Shown here piece by piece: positions 55,321 to 63,190 of a stretch of 64,000 nt of DNA. Source of the DNA: VRUE01 sp963704545 (lineage in GTDB: Bacteria; Actinomycetota; Thermoleophilia; Solirubrobacterales; 70-9); assembly GCA_963704545.1 (NCBI GenBank), contig OY969915.1:1054001-1118000 (forward strand), read 5' to 3'. A program made the translations under genes and the position numbers. How positions within the stretch are numbered: position 1 is the first letter of the stretch; each line of letters opens with the position of its first letter. A model generated the notes under the pieces. It ran no database searches and was not told where the DNA came from. It worked only from the letters and a program-made list of their open reading frames with translations.

Positions 55321-55335
55321 ATTCTGAGGGGTGGG

Positions 55336-55419
55336 GTGGGGCTGGTGGGTGCCCCTCCCCAAAACGCGCGGCAGGAGCCGCGCTTGAGTGTTTTGGGGAG
55401 GGGCACCCACCAGCCCCAC
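55336..55419. repeat. Family B palindrome, copy 2
   Basis: Perfect 30-nt arms (55336-55365 with 55390-55419) around GCGCGGC-AGGA-GCCGCGC and TTGAGT. It has the same core as copies 1 and 3. It is followed by a CACAAGCTC/GAGCTTGTG hairpin (55428-55484) and then the family C element. Together they make up the gap 55321-55683, which contains no gene. Confidence 0.92.
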
Positions 55420-55535
55420 TCGAAACACACAAGCTCCAAGCACTCCACCCCGAGGTGCGCGTCTCAGCTTGAAAAGAGCTTGTGAACTTTGGCCCTGCCT
55501 TCGCAGCTCAGGCGTATCTGGGTGACGTGTTGAGA

Positions 55536-55670
55536 GGAGCCTGGCCGTCCTCCAGGCGAATGTCGCGAAGCGGCCTATGCAATCTGTTTATTGCGCGGCC
55601 GTAGGCCGCGCTCCTGATTGCACCGCGCTTGCGCGCGGTGCTCAATTCGACTGGAGGACGGCCAGGCTCC
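55536..55670. repeat. Family C cloverleaf-like repeat, copy 1
   Basis: Outer arms (55536-55561 with 55645-55670, one mismatch) close three inner hairpins: GCAAT/ATTGC, GCGCGGCC-GTA-GGCCGCGC and GCACCGCGC-TTGC-GCGCGGTGC. The same sequence with compensated changes is at 63009-63148. Homology extends upstream into GGTGACGTGTTG (from about 55521). Confidence 0.9.
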
Positions 55671-55683
55671 TCCCTGCGATTCG

Positions 55684-55887
55684 CTACTCGTCGCGCGGGG
55701 TGATGCGGAAGGTCGAGACGACCTCGGCCTGCTTGGCCTCGGGGTGGACCACGTAGGCGCTGGGACCGCCGCCGAACCAGCCGGAGCTCTCATTGTCGGC
55801 GACGAAGATGCCGGGATGGTGCTTGCCGTCACCGTCCTCGACCCAGACCTTGTCGCCCTCCTTGAACCCGTGCGGAGCCTCGCTCAT
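55684..55887 (-). CDS. Small (67-residue) protein of unknown function
   Basis: A short hydrophilic protein that begins MSEAPHGFKEGDKVWVEDGD, with a mostly beta pattern suggesting an SH3-like or KOW-like barrel (GDKVWVEDGDGKHHPGIFVA). No membrane segment or signal. ATG 55887 is the only start. It is separated from the next gene upstream by a 55-nt hairpin. Function unknown; such small KOW-like proteins can bind nucleic acid, but nothing here shows it. Confidence 0.68.
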   Translation of the reverse strand: MSEAPHGFKEGDKVWVEDGDGKHHPGIFVADNESSGWFGGGPSAYVVHPEAKQAEVVSTFRITPRDE

Positions 55888-55910
55888 CGACGACAGCCTA
55901 ACCGCAACTT

Positions 55911-55965
55911 CCCGCCGACGGGCCTCAAATACGCCTATATGGCGTATTTGAGGCCCGTCGGCGGG
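55911..55965. repeat. 25-bp perfect hairpin with TATAT loop
   Basis: CCCGCCGACGGGCCTCAAAT and five more bases pair exactly across a 5-nt loop (55936-55940). It sits between two genes on the minus strand, 16 nt downstream of the 55981-56505 gene's stop. A terminator or repeat unit. Confidence 0.82.
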
Positions 55966-55980
55966 AGGGAGGGAGAGGCG

Positions 55981-56505
55981 CTATGGGCAGACGACGATCA
56001 GGTGGAAGTCCGCATCCGCGTCGAGGCCTTTCTCGTCCCGCGTGCGGACCTCGATCGCGTTGGCGTTGGCCGGTGACGTGTTCGTCTGCGCGTAGCCGGC
56101 GCCCGGAACCGACGTGCCGGCGTTGTCGCGGCCGGCGACGTTGGCGCAGCCGCTGACGTTCGCCGGGAATGCCACCGTGACGGCGCCACCGCCCTCGGTC
56201 GCGGTCACCCCCGCGTCGCTGGCCCGCGCCAGCGCGGCGTTGCCGGCGCCGGTCGGGTTGTTGACCACCGCCCAGTAGGTGTGGGCCGCCCTCTTCGCCG
56301 CCGGTATGACGCCCAGCTTGTTGGTGTTGATCTGGAACCCGGTCAGTGTCTTTTGCTTCAGCTTCCCGCCGCCGATCGTCTGCTTCTTGATCGCACCGCC
56401 GTTGATCGTCTGCGCCGCGTAGGCGGTCCCGGCCAGCGCGACGACCAGTGCCACGAGTGCGACGATCATGGCCGGCGATGGCAGCCTCTGCTTGAGCGCG
56501 TCCAT
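55981..56505 (-). CDS. Secreted Thermoleophilia-type protein
   Basis: A 174-residue exported protein. The leader SPAMIVALVALVVALAGTAY-AA and the next 'INGGAIKKQTIGGGKLKQKT' repeat-like stretch are typical of a large secreted family in Solirubrobacterales and relatives. The mature part is Gly/Ala/Asn-rich with two Cys (SGCANV and VVCP at the C-terminus) that probably form a disulfide. Function unknown. The start has AGGGGGA a few nt upstream, and a REP-like hairpin lies in its upstream region. Confidence 0.82.
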   Translation of the reverse strand: MDALKQRLPSPAMIVALVALVVALAGTAYAAQTINGGAIKKQTIGGGKLKQKTLTGFQINTNKLGVIPAAKRAAHTYWAVVNNPTGAGNAALARASDAGVTATEGGGAVTVAFPANVSGCANVAGRDNAGTSVPGAGYAQTNTSPANANAIEVRTRDEKGLDADADFHLIVVCP

Positions 56506-56528
56506 TGAATCCCCCTTCTGTTTCGAGG

Positions 56529-56576
56529 ACGTGTCTGAGGTTTACCCCCAAATAAGGGGCATAAGCTCAGACACGT
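56529..56576. repeat. REP-like nested hairpin
   Basis: ACGTGTCTGAG (56529-56539) pairs with CTCAGACACGT (56566-56576), and inside CCCC pairs with GGGG around AAATAA. It lies 24 nt upstream of the secreted-protein start. This short GTGTCTGAG-type palindrome resembles repetitive extragenic elements; no transposase gene is nearby. Confidence 0.6.
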
Positions 56577-56697
56577 CTGGCTGCGCGAGTTTCGGGGTCG
56601 ACGCGACGAACGGTTGTCGGGCTCCCTGGAGGGACAAGCGAAACCCCCGCGCACGCCTGGCGGCGGACACTGCGCGGTACGGCGTCCTCAGTCCCTC

Positions 56698-56949
56698 CTA
56701 GTGGCGGGCGATGCCCATGGTGCCGCGGGGATCTCCGCTGTGCTCGGCGAGGTCTTCGAGCTCGGCGATCTTGCGCTCCCCTTCGAGCCGGGCCGGGTCG
56801 TCGGCGGCCAGCGGCGCGATCAGCCGGCGGATCCGGTTGCGGACCTGGAGGGCGAAGTGTGGGGTGGACGCACCGGCGAGGGCCCGGATGTCCTCGGCGG
56901 TGACCGGATCGGTGGCGCCCAGCAGGGCGGGGCTCTCGGCTTCGCTCAC
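56698..56949 (-). CDS. Small (83-residue) protein of unknown function
   Basis: GTG 56949 overlaps the stop of the preceding gene (GTGA). The protein is helical and charged: 'VTAEDIRALAGASTPHFALQ', 'VRNRIRRLIAPLAADDPARL', then 'EGERKIAELEDLAEHSGD'. No Cys, no membrane segment. It is too regular and well coded to be chance. The overlap says it is made together with the cell-wall-binding-type protein. Role unknown. Confidence 0.75.
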   Translation of the reverse strand: MSEAESPALLGATDPVTAEDIRALAGASTPHFALQVRNRIRRLIAPLAADDPARLEGERKIAELEDLAEHSGDPRGTMGIARH

Positions 56950-58283
56950 GGTTCCGTCCCTCCGATCCTGGCCAGTTCGGCCAGCTGGTCGATCTCGGCT
57001 TGCTGATTCACGTCGATTGCCTCCTGGTCTCCGATCACCCACACGTGGTTGTAGAAGGCGCGGGTCGGATCTGTCGTGTACCCCGGCTTGACGTCGAGCA
57101 GGTACTGGCGCAGCGCCGCCGGCAGCGTACCGGCGTCGTCGGTGAGCAGCAGCGGACCCCACGTCCCCGATGCCGAGAGCGGCGAGGCTACGGCCGCGGC
57201 CAGCGGTGCATCGCTGCGCGCGACGACGAAGCCGTGACCGGGATCGTTGACGTTCCAGCCGAAGTCGCCGCTGGCGTAGCGGGCGAGCGCGATCGAGTTC
57301 GCGACCGGGTCCTCGCCGGAGACGCGCCGGACGCGCCCGCCGACCTTGCCGGCTTCCCGCACCACGTCCGAGGAGATCGCCGAAGACGGGCCGAGCACGT
57401 AGACGGGGACCTTTGGGTGCGCACGCAGCGCCTGCGCGGTCGGCGTCGGCAGCTTCTCGGCCCCGCTGAAGAGCACCGGGTCGCCCGAGCGCGCCGCCCA
57501 GGCGGCTGCGGGGATTGCGAGCTCCGGCTCGGCTTCCGGGGCGAGCACGAAATGGGCCGGGGGACCGTCGAAGAGCTTGTCGCGCTCGGCTGCGATCGAG
57601 GCCGCGAGCGCAGCGGCCCCGGGCGCATCGACCCGGTCGGTCTTCAGCTCGCCCGGAGTCGCCGCGTCGCCGATGACGAACGCCTGGGTGCCGCCGGCCT
57701 CGACGCTGCCGCGCGGGGCCAGCGCGGCAAGGGCCTGCTCGGTCGGCTCGGGCAGGTCACTCCCAGCGGAGATCAGAAGCGGCGAGCGCAGCGGTTCCGC
57801 CATCAGCACCGAGGCTGCGACCGCCCCCTGCCAGTCGTCCTCGTCGACGATCGTGACCGACGCGGGCCGCTGTGCGGCGGTCGCCGAGGGGAAGACGGCA
57901 AGGGTCACAGCCGCGGCGATCGCGGCGGGGTCCGACCCGCCGACCCGCGTCGTGTTGTTGGTCGCGAAGGAGGGGTATCCCAGCTCTTCGGCGGCCTCGG
58001 CCGCGGGAGTCTCCACCTCCTCGGCGGACGTCTCGGCGGGAGCCTGCGTGGGAGCCGGCGCCGGCTCGGGTGCGTCCTTGTTCGAGCCACCGCCTCCGAG
58101 CACGGCGGCGGCGAGGAATACGACCGCGACCGCAACCAGTCCGCCAACCGCCTTCAGGGCCGCGGGCACCGGCCTGCGCCGCCGTCTGGGCTTCTTCGCC
58201 GGGGGTGGCGGTGTCGGCTGGGACGCGTTCGTCTCCTCCTGGGCCGACGGGAGGTCGGCGTTGATGGGGCGCTTCCCGGGCAC
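56946..58283 (-). CDS. Membrane-anchored cell wall-binding-repeat-like protein
   Basis: A 445-residue protein. A cytoplasmic basic/proline stretch (PPPPAKKPRRRRRPVP) precedes one membrane helix (about residues 44-64), then a Pro/Ala/Glu-rich linker. From about residue 108 there are three repeats like the cell-wall-binding-2 type ('TTRVGGSDPAAIAAAVTLAV', 'AFVIGDAATPGELKTDRV', 'VPVYVLGPSSAISSDVVREA'). It should sit outside the membrane and touch the cell wall. GTG 58283 start. It is divergent from an acyl-CoA dehydrogenase across 111 nt that hold an operator-like repeat. Confidence 0.78.
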   Translation of the reverse strand: MPGKRPINADLPSAQEETNASQPTPPPPAKKPRRRRRPVPAALKAVGGLVAVAVVFLAAAVLGGGGSNKDAPEPAPAPTQAPAETSAEEVETPAAEAAEELGYPSFATNNTTRVGGSDPAAIAAAVTLAVFPSATAAQRPASVTIVDEDDWQGAVAASVLMAEPLRSPLLISAGSDLPEPTEQALAALAPRGSVEAGGTQAFVIGDAATPGELKTDRVDAPGAAALAASIAAERDKLFDGPPAHFVLAPEAEPELAIPAAAWAARSGDPVLFSGAEKLPTPTAQALRAHPKVPVYVLGPSSAISSDVVREAGKVGGRVRRVSGEDPVANSIALARYASGDFGWNVNDPGHGFVVARSDAPLAAAVASPLSASGTWGPLLLTDDAGTLPAALRQYLLDVKPGYTTDPTRAFYNHVWVIGDQEAIDVNQQAEIDQLAELARIGGTEP

Positions 58284-58336
58284 GGACCGGAAAGCTACAG
58301 CGGGGCGGTGGCTGGCTGGTCAGCTAATCTTCATGC

Positions 58337-58364
58337 GACTGGTTGACTGACCAGTCAATCAACC
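58337..58364. promoter_or_regulatory. Operator-like inverted repeat before an acyl-CoA dehydrogenase
   Basis: GACTGGT (58337-58343) and ACCAGTC (58350-58356) are a perfect 7-6-7 inverted repeat. An overlapping GGTTGACTGACCAGTCAATC-AACC palindrome with mismatches extends to 58364. This size and symmetry are usual for TetR-family repressors of fatty-acid or amino-acid catabolism. It lies 31 nt before the ATG. No regulator gene is adjacent. Confidence 0.5.
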
Positions 58365-58394
58365 GGTGAGAGGCGCCGACCAAGAGGGGACCCA

Positions 58395-59666
58395 ATGGAT
58401 TTCGCACTGAACGACGAGCAGCAGGAGTACAAGGAGCGCTGCCGGACCTTCGCCCGCGAGGTGATCAGGCCCGCCGCCCGCAAGCACGACGAAGAGGAGA
58501 GCATTCCCTGGGAGGTGATCAAAGAGGCTCGAAAGCAGGGTTTCGGCGGCCTCGAGGGGATCCAGCGCTCGGCCGGGGACGGCGAGGGCCAGATGCAGGT
58601 GATCTCGGCCGAAGAGTTTCACTGGGGTTGCGCCGGCATCGCCCTGGCGATCTCCGGCTCCGGACTTGCGGCGGCTGGGATCGCGTCCTCGGGCACCCCG
58701 GAGCAGATCGGCCAGTGGGTTCCCGAGTGCTTCGGCAGTGGCGACGAGATCAAGCTCGGCGCCTACGCGGTTACCGAGCCGCAGGCCGGCTCCGACGTGA
58801 AGAGTCTGAAGACGACGGCGAAGCGCGACGGCGACGAGTGGGTACTCAACGGGACCAAGGTCTTCATCACCAACGGTGGCATCGCCGACGTCCACGTCGT
58901 CGTCGCCACGGTCGACCCGGCGCTCGGCACCCGTGGCCAGGCCTCCTTCGTGGTCGGCAAGGACACCCCGGGCCTGACCCAGGGCAAGAAGGAGTCCAAG
59001 CTCGGCATCCGCGCCTCCCACACGGCAGAGATCGTCCTCGACGATTGCCGCATCCCGATCGAGAACCTGCTCGGCGGCGAGGAGAAGCTGGAGCGCAAGC
59101 TGCAGCGCGGGCGGGAAGGAAAGAAGTCGCGCGGCGCCGACGCGCTTGCGACTTTCGAGATCACCCGGCCGCTGGTCGGCGCCTCGGCGCTCGGCATCGC
59201 CCAGGCCGCCTACGAGTGGACGCTCGAGTACCTCGACGGCCAGACCGAGGGTGGCAGGCCGTTGCTGGGTGAGCAGCGCATCCAGCAGACCCTGGCCGAC
59301 GTCGCGACTGAGATCGAAGCCGCGCGCCTGTTGGTCCAGCGCGCCGCCTGGATGGGACGCAACGGCATCCCGATGACGGGGGGCCAGGGTTCGATGTCGA
59401 AGCTCAAGGGTGGCGACGTGACGATGTGGGCGACGACGACGCTGATGGACCTCGTCGGCCCCTACGCCTGGAGCAAGGACTGCCCGCTGGAGAAGTTCTT
59501 CCGCGACGCCAAGATCTACCAGCTGTTCGAGGGCACGGCCGAGATCCAGCGCATGGTCATCTCGCGTATGCAGGCCCGCGAGTACGCCGAGCGGCTTGGG
59601 TACGCGGCCGAAGTCGCTGATCAGGCGATGGCCGAGAAGTCTGAGAAAGAGGCTGTTCCCGCGTAA
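58395..59666 (+). CDS. Acyl-CoA dehydrogenase
   Basis: A 423-residue medium/short-chain-type enzyme. Motifs: 'AYAVTEPQAGSDVKSLKTTA' (FAD/substrate), 'WVLNGTKVFITNGG', and the catalytic Glu in YQLFEGTAEIQRMVISR (the MCAD E376-type position). An insertion near 'EEKLERKLQRGREGKKSRGA' is unusual for the family. Transcription probably starts at the operator-like repeat upstream. A family A repeat after the stop may end the transcript. Confidence 0.95.
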   Translation: MDFALNDEQQEYKERCRTFAREVIRPAARKHDEEESIPWEVIKEARKQGFGGLEGIQRSAGDGEGQMQVISAEEFHWGCAGIALAISGSGLAAAGIASSGTPEQIGQWVPECFGSGDEIKLGAYAVTEPQAGSDVKSLKTTAKRDGDEWVLNGTKVFITNGGIADVHVVVATVDPALGTRGQASFVVGKDTPGLTQGKKESKLGIRASHTAEIVLDDCRIPIENLLGGEEKLERKLQRGREGKKSRGADALATFEITRPLVGASALGIAQAAYEWTLEYLDGQTEGGRPLLGEQRIQQTLADVATEIEAARLLVQRAAWMGRNGIPMTGGQGSMSKLKGGDVTMWATTTLMDLVGPYAWSKDCPLEKFFRDAKIYQLFEGTAEIQRMVISRMQAREYAERLGYAAEVADQAMAEKSEKEAVPA

Positions 59667-59673
59667 GGGTAGG

Positions 59674-59739
59674 AGCCACCGGGAGCCCCTCCTCAGGCCG
59701 CTTCGCGGGAGTTCCTGAGGAGGGGCTCCCGGTGGCTCT
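59674..59739. repeat. Family A palindrome, copy 3
   Basis: Perfect 25-nt arms (59674-59698 with 59715-59739) around CCGC-TTC-GCGG followed by GAGTT. The core is that of copies at 34741 and 36798 (cysS). It follows the acyl-CoA dehydrogenase stop by 7 nt and ends in CTCTTT, so it may double as a terminator. Confidence 0.9.
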
Positions 59740-59752
59740 TTAAGCTCCGGGC

Positions 59753-60667
59753 GTGCACTCGCATGCTCATTCGCACGCTCTCGACGCGCGCCGGGGGGAC
59801 AGTCGGCGGCGGATGTGGGTTGCGCTTTGGATCAACGTCGCGATGCTGCTCGTGGGTGTCGTCGGCGGGCTGCTCACCGGTTCGCTGGCCGTGCTCGCCG
59901 ACGCGGGCCATGTGCTCTCCGACGTCGGCTCGATCGTCCTGGCGCTGTTTGCTGCTGCGCTGGCGGCACGCCCGGCGACGGCGCGGATGACCTTCGGCTA
60001 TCAGCGCTCGGAGATCCTCGCCGCCTTGGTCAACGGCCTCCTGCTTGTCGCCGTGTCCGTCGCTATCGCGATCGCCGCTTTCGGTCGCTTTGGCGATCCG
60101 CCGGAGATCGACGGCCTCGGTGTGCTTGGCCTCGGCGTCTTCGGCCTGCTCGGCAACCTGGCGGCGACCCTCGTGCTGGCCGGTGGCGATCGCCAGGACG
60201 TCAATCTCGAGGGTGTGCTGCGCCACAGCGTTGCCGACGCGCTGGGCTCACTCGGTGTCGTCCTTGCTGGTGCCGTTGTGCTCGCCGGGGGGTCGGCGAT
60301 CGTCGACCCGATCGTCGGCTTGGCGATCGCAGCTCTCATCCTTGCCTCTTCTTGGCGGCTGATCATGGAGCCGCTGGGTGTGCTGATGGAGGCGGCGCCA
60401 ACCGGGGTCGACGTCGATGCCGCCGGTGCCGCCATCTGCGAAGAGGAGGGGGTTCGCTCGGTCCACGACCTGCACGTGTGGACGGTCACCTCCGGATTCG
60501 GCGCCCTCGCGGCCCACGTCGTCGTCTCGCCCGAGTGTGATCGGGACCTGGTGCGGCGCCGGATCGAGCTGTTGCTGCACGAGCGCTTCGGCATCGATCA
60601 CACCACCCTGCAGATGGAGGAGCAGGTGCCCGACGCCCTGCTGCACGTCGAGAACGCACCCCGCTAG
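59753..60667 (+). CDS. Cation diffusion facilitator (CDF) metal exporter
   Basis: A 304-residue CzcD-like exporter with six membrane helices. The two metal sites are HVLSD (helix 2) and HSVAD (helix 5), the HxxxD pair typical of zinc transport. A His-rich start (MHSHAHSHALD) and the C-terminal cytoplasmic metal-sensing domain (VRSVHDLHVWTVTSGFGALA) are also present. Start GTG 59753. A 16-bp hairpin overlaps the stop codon. Confidence 0.94.
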   Translation: MHSHAHSHALDARRGDSRRRMWVALWINVAMLLVGVVGGLLTGSLAVLADAGHVLSDVGSIVLALFAAALAARPATARMTFGYQRSEILAALVNGLLLVAVSVAIAIAAFGRFGDPPEIDGLGVLGLGVFGLLGNLAATLVLAGGDRQDVNLEGVLRHSVADALGSLGVVLAGAVVLAGGSAIVDPIVGLAIAALILASSWRLIMEPLGVLMEAAPTGVDVDAAGAAICEEEGVRSVHDLHVWTVTSGFGALAAHVVVSPECDRDLVRRRIELLLHERFGIDHTTLQMEEQVPDALLHVENAPR

Positions 60668-60700
60668 ATGGTTGATTCCGCCGTGGAATCAACCATCTAG
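60664..60700. repeat. 16-bp perfect hairpin overlapping a stop codon
   Basis: CTAGATGGTTGATTCC (60664-60679) pairs exactly with 60685-60700 across the loop GCCGT. The left arm includes the TAG stop of the CDF gene. It has the same build as the 55911 hairpin (long perfect stem, 5-nt loop). Confidence 0.8.
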
Positions 60701-60777
60701 GCCTGACCGCAAGCCCGGTTGCACGGTTAATGCCCTGCAAGGAGGCGGTTCTTCGGCTCAGCTAGCCTGATTCGACG

Positions 60778-61959
60778 ATGCGCAAGACTCGCCCTGCCCT
60801 GGCGGCTCTCCTGGCCGCCGCGGCGGCGCTGCTCGTGCTGCTCGCAGCCGGCACCGCTTCCGCCGACGAACTCGAATCGAAGCTCGACGAGAAGGAATCG
60901 AAGCTCTCCGAGGTGCGCGAGCGCCACGGCGTGCTGACGACGACGATCTCCCGCTACAAGGATCGGATCGACAGGCTGACGGGCGAGGTGGCGGCGCTGC
61001 GCAGTCGCGAGGCCGCGGTCCAGGTTCGGCTCGACGCGAAGCAGGCAGAGCTCGATCGCGCCGTCGCCGAGCTCGACACCGCCAAGAAGCACCTGGCCGT
61101 GGTTCGCGCCCGCCTCAAGCGCGCGCTGGTGGCGCTGCGCGAGCGGCTGATCGCGATCTATGAGACCGGCACGCCGGACGTGCTCAGCGTCATCGTCGGC
61201 GCCGACGGATACGACGACCTGATCGGCCGCACCGAATATCTCAACCACATCCGTGGCATGGATGAAGCCATCGTCGGCCGCGTGCGCGACCTGCGTGACC
61301 AGGTGAAGAACACCGTCTTCCGTCTTCGCACGGCGAAGAACCGGATCGAGGCCGCGCGCGACGCCATCGCCGCCGAAGAGCGGGCGCTTGCAGGTGCCCG
61401 TGCCGCCGTGGAGCGGCGCCAGTCGGCGCTGGTGGCGGTGCGTGCCAGCCGCGTCGCCGCTCTGGAGAAGATCGAGGAGACCGAACAGGACCTCGACGGC
61501 GATGTCGCCGAGATCCAGGCCGAGCTCGCCGCTCGGCTGGGCGAAACCGCCTCCGCGCCACTCCCGGCGGGACCGATTCGCTACGGCTCCGGCCAGCTGA
61601 TCTGGCCGGTCGACGGACCGGTCGTCTCGACCTTCGGGATGCGCTGGGGCCGCATGCACGAGGGCATCGACATCGCGGTCCCGGCGGGCACCCCGATTCG
61701 AGCGGCCGCGGCGGGATCGGTCGTCCTTGTCCAGTCCGACGCCGAAAGCGGCGGCTACGGCAACTTCACCTGCCTCGACCACGGCGGTGGGCTGCAGACG
61801 TGCTATGCCCACCAGTCGTCCTTTGCGGTGACGTCGGGGAGCGTTTCGCAGGGCGACGTGATCGGATACGTCGGCTGCACCGGGCACTGCTTCGGCGACC
61901 ATCTGCACTTCGAGGTACGGGTCGGGGGCGGTCCGACCGATCCCCTGGGGTACCTGTAG
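60778..61959 (+). CDS. M23 family peptidoglycan metallopeptidase with coiled coil
   Basis: A 393-residue secreted enzyme: signal peptide (residues 1-30, cleavage near TASA-DE), a long coiled coil (about 30-260), and a C-terminal LytM/M23 domain with the zinc residues in RMHEGIDIAV (His, Asp) and GDHLHFEV (HxH). The EnvC/NlpD-like layout suggests control or hydrolysis of peptidoglycan at division. ATG 60778 is the first start. No division gene is nearby. Confidence 0.92.
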   Translation: MRKTRPALAALLAAAAALLVLLAAGTASADELESKLDEKESKLSEVRERHGVLTTTISRYKDRIDRLTGEVAALRSREAAVQVRLDAKQAELDRAVAELDTAKKHLAVVRARLKRALVALRERLIAIYETGTPDVLSVIVGADGYDDLIGRTEYLNHIRGMDEAIVGRVRDLRDQVKNTVFRLRTAKNRIEAARDAIAAEERALAGARAAVERRQSALVAVRASRVAALEKIEETEQDLDGDVAEIQAELAARLGETASAPLPAGPIRYGSGQLIWPVDGPVVSTFGMRWGRMHEGIDIAVPAGTPIRAAAAGSVVLVQSDAESGGYGNFTCLDHGGGLQTCYAHQSSFAVTSGSVSQGDVIGYVGCTGHCFGDHLHFEVRVGGGPTDPLGYL

Positions 61960-62055
61960 CGCCTACTTAAAATCAATCAAAAATTCGACTATTAGGTATG
62001 GCGTGGCGGTTTTCCCCTGCGACCCTGGGTAGCAAGCGACCAGGAGGCAATGTCG

Positions 62056-62712
62056 ATGGTTCGCCAGTCCCAGGCCTATCTAGCGAGCGCCGTATCGGCC
62101 ACGGCACTCGTTGCCGCTGCCGTCGTCGCCTTCGTCCTGCTCGTTTCTCTCCAGGCCCTGAAGGACTGGCCCCTGGCCGCCCTCGGCGGCGGCGACGAGG
62201 CGGCCCTCTCTCCGGTTCGACCGGCGGGCTCCGGCGGCACCGCAACCTCCGCGGCGACAGGTGGAGCCGGCTCGGCCCCGGCGGGCTCCGCCGTTCAGGG
62301 AGGAAGGGGCGCCGGCACCGGGCAACGCGACGGAAACGCCACTCTGGATGAGGCACCGGTCGGCGCGCCGCCGCCAGCGGGTCCTGTGGGCGGAGGCGGT
62401 TCCGAGGGATCTGCCCCGTCCGGGTCGACGCCCTCCGCGGCGAGCGGTAGCAATGGCGGCGGCTCGGGTTCGCAGGTCGGCGCCGGCGCGGGGAATGGCT
62501 CCGGCCAATCGACCTCCGGAGCCGTCACCGGCGCGGTCAACGAAACCGTCGCCGGTGTCGACGAGACCCTGGGTGACGTTCTTGGCGAGACGGGAGTGAC
62601 CGAGGTGACCGAATCGACTGTGAACGGCGTCGCCGGACCTGAATCGACGGTGGGGAAAACGGTCGACAAAGTGGTCGAAACCGTCGGCGGCGTGCTCGGC
62701 GGCGGCAAATAG
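62056..62712 (+). CDS. Anchored Gly/Ser/Pro-rich low-complexity protein
   Basis: About 218 residues: one N-terminal membrane helix (ALVAAAVVAFVLLVSLQAL), then a disordered Gly/Ser/Ala/Pro-rich region, then a short repeat-like end 'VNETVAGVDETLGDVLGETG' and 'STVGKTVDKVVETVGGVLGG'. ATG 62056 lies 8 nt after AGGAGG; ATG 62050 is also possible. The end resembles collagen- or elastin-like surface repeats but belongs to no family I know. It is followed by a 480-nt block of repeats. Confidence 0.78.
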   Translation: MVRQSQAYLASAVSATALVAAAVVAFVLLVSLQALKDWPLAALGGGDEAALSPVRPAGSGGTATSAATGGAGSAPAGSAVQGGRGAGTGQRDGNATLDEAPVGAPPPAGPVGGGGSEGSAPSGSTPSAASGSNGGGSGSQVGAGAGNGSGQSTSGAVTGAVNETVAGVDETLGDVLGETGVTEVTESTVNGVAGPESTVGKTVDKVVETVGGVLGGGK

Positions 62713-62740
62713 CCGGTTTCACGTGGTGCGGGTTGGGGGT

Positions 62741-62816
62741 GGGATGCAGGTGCCCCTGCCCAAAACGCTCGGCAGGAGCCTCGCTTGAGTGTTTTGGGCA
62801 GGGGCACCTGCATCCC
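62741..62816. repeat. Family B palindrome, copy 3
   Basis: Perfect 26-nt arms (62741-62766 with 62791-62816) around GCTCGGC-AGGA-GCCTCGC and TTGAGT. The inner stem has decayed by mismatches, but the core sequence is kept. It is the first of several elements in the gene-free stretch 62713-63190. Confidence 0.9.
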
Positions 62817-62828
62817 TTCAACAGCGCA

Positions 62829-62957
62829 CGAGCTTCGAAAAGCTCGCCCCCGAGGGCACTGCCAATCCTCTCCCCGCAACGCCATCCGGCTCCCCAAAAG
62901 CTCCACATGTCGCAGGTTGCCGTGATGGGCGCCCCAAGCTTTTAAAAAAGCTTGGGG
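62829..62957. repeat. Two AAGCTT/CGAGCTT hairpins between the B and C elements
   Basis: CGAGCTT-CGAA-AAGCTCG (62829-62846) and CCCCAAGCTTTT/AAAAGCTTGGGG (62932-62957, perfect, 2-nt loop). The matching spacer at 55421-55535 has a related CACAAGCTC/GAGCTTGTG hairpin, so the spacer is part of the repeated block. Nothing coding is seen here. Confidence 0.7.
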
Positions 62958-63008
62958 ACCCTGAGACCGGCTTCGCAATCTGGGGCGTCACCCGGTGACG
63001 TGTTGGAA

Positions 63009-63148
63009 GGGAGCCTGGCCGTCCTCCAGGCGAATGTCGCGAAGCGGGCGGAAATGCAATCCGGTGATTGCGCGGCCGCAGGCCGCGCTCCTGGTTGCAC
63101 CGCGCTTGCGCGCGGTGCTCAATTCGCCTGGAGGACGGCCAGGCTCCC
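63009..63148. repeat. Family C cloverleaf-like repeat, copy 2
   Basis: A 25-bp perfect outer stem (63011-63035 with 63122-63146, extended by GG/CC) closes three hairpins: GCAATC-CGGT-GATTGC, GCGCGGCC-GCA-GGCCGCGC and GCACCGCGC-TTGC-GCGCGGTGC. Copy 1 is at 55536-55670. The element ends 42 nt before lysA. Confidence 0.9.
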
Positions 63149-63190
63149 CTACCATCCCCCCTCGTTCCCCAACCGTCACAATGCCCGCCT

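Noticed and set aside
55536..55670. Family C repeat as a tRNA gene
   Set aside because: The junction has three arms, but there is no TTCGA-type T-loop, no 7-bp acceptor/anticodon geometry, and the outer stem is about 25 bp.
50375..62816. Family B repeats as a CRISPR array
   Set aside because: The repeats are single, kilobases apart, internally palindromic, and have no spacers or cas genes.
63009..63148. Lysine riboswitch before lysA
   Set aside because: No lysine-aptamer core motifs are visible, and the same element occurs at 55536 beside unrelated genes.
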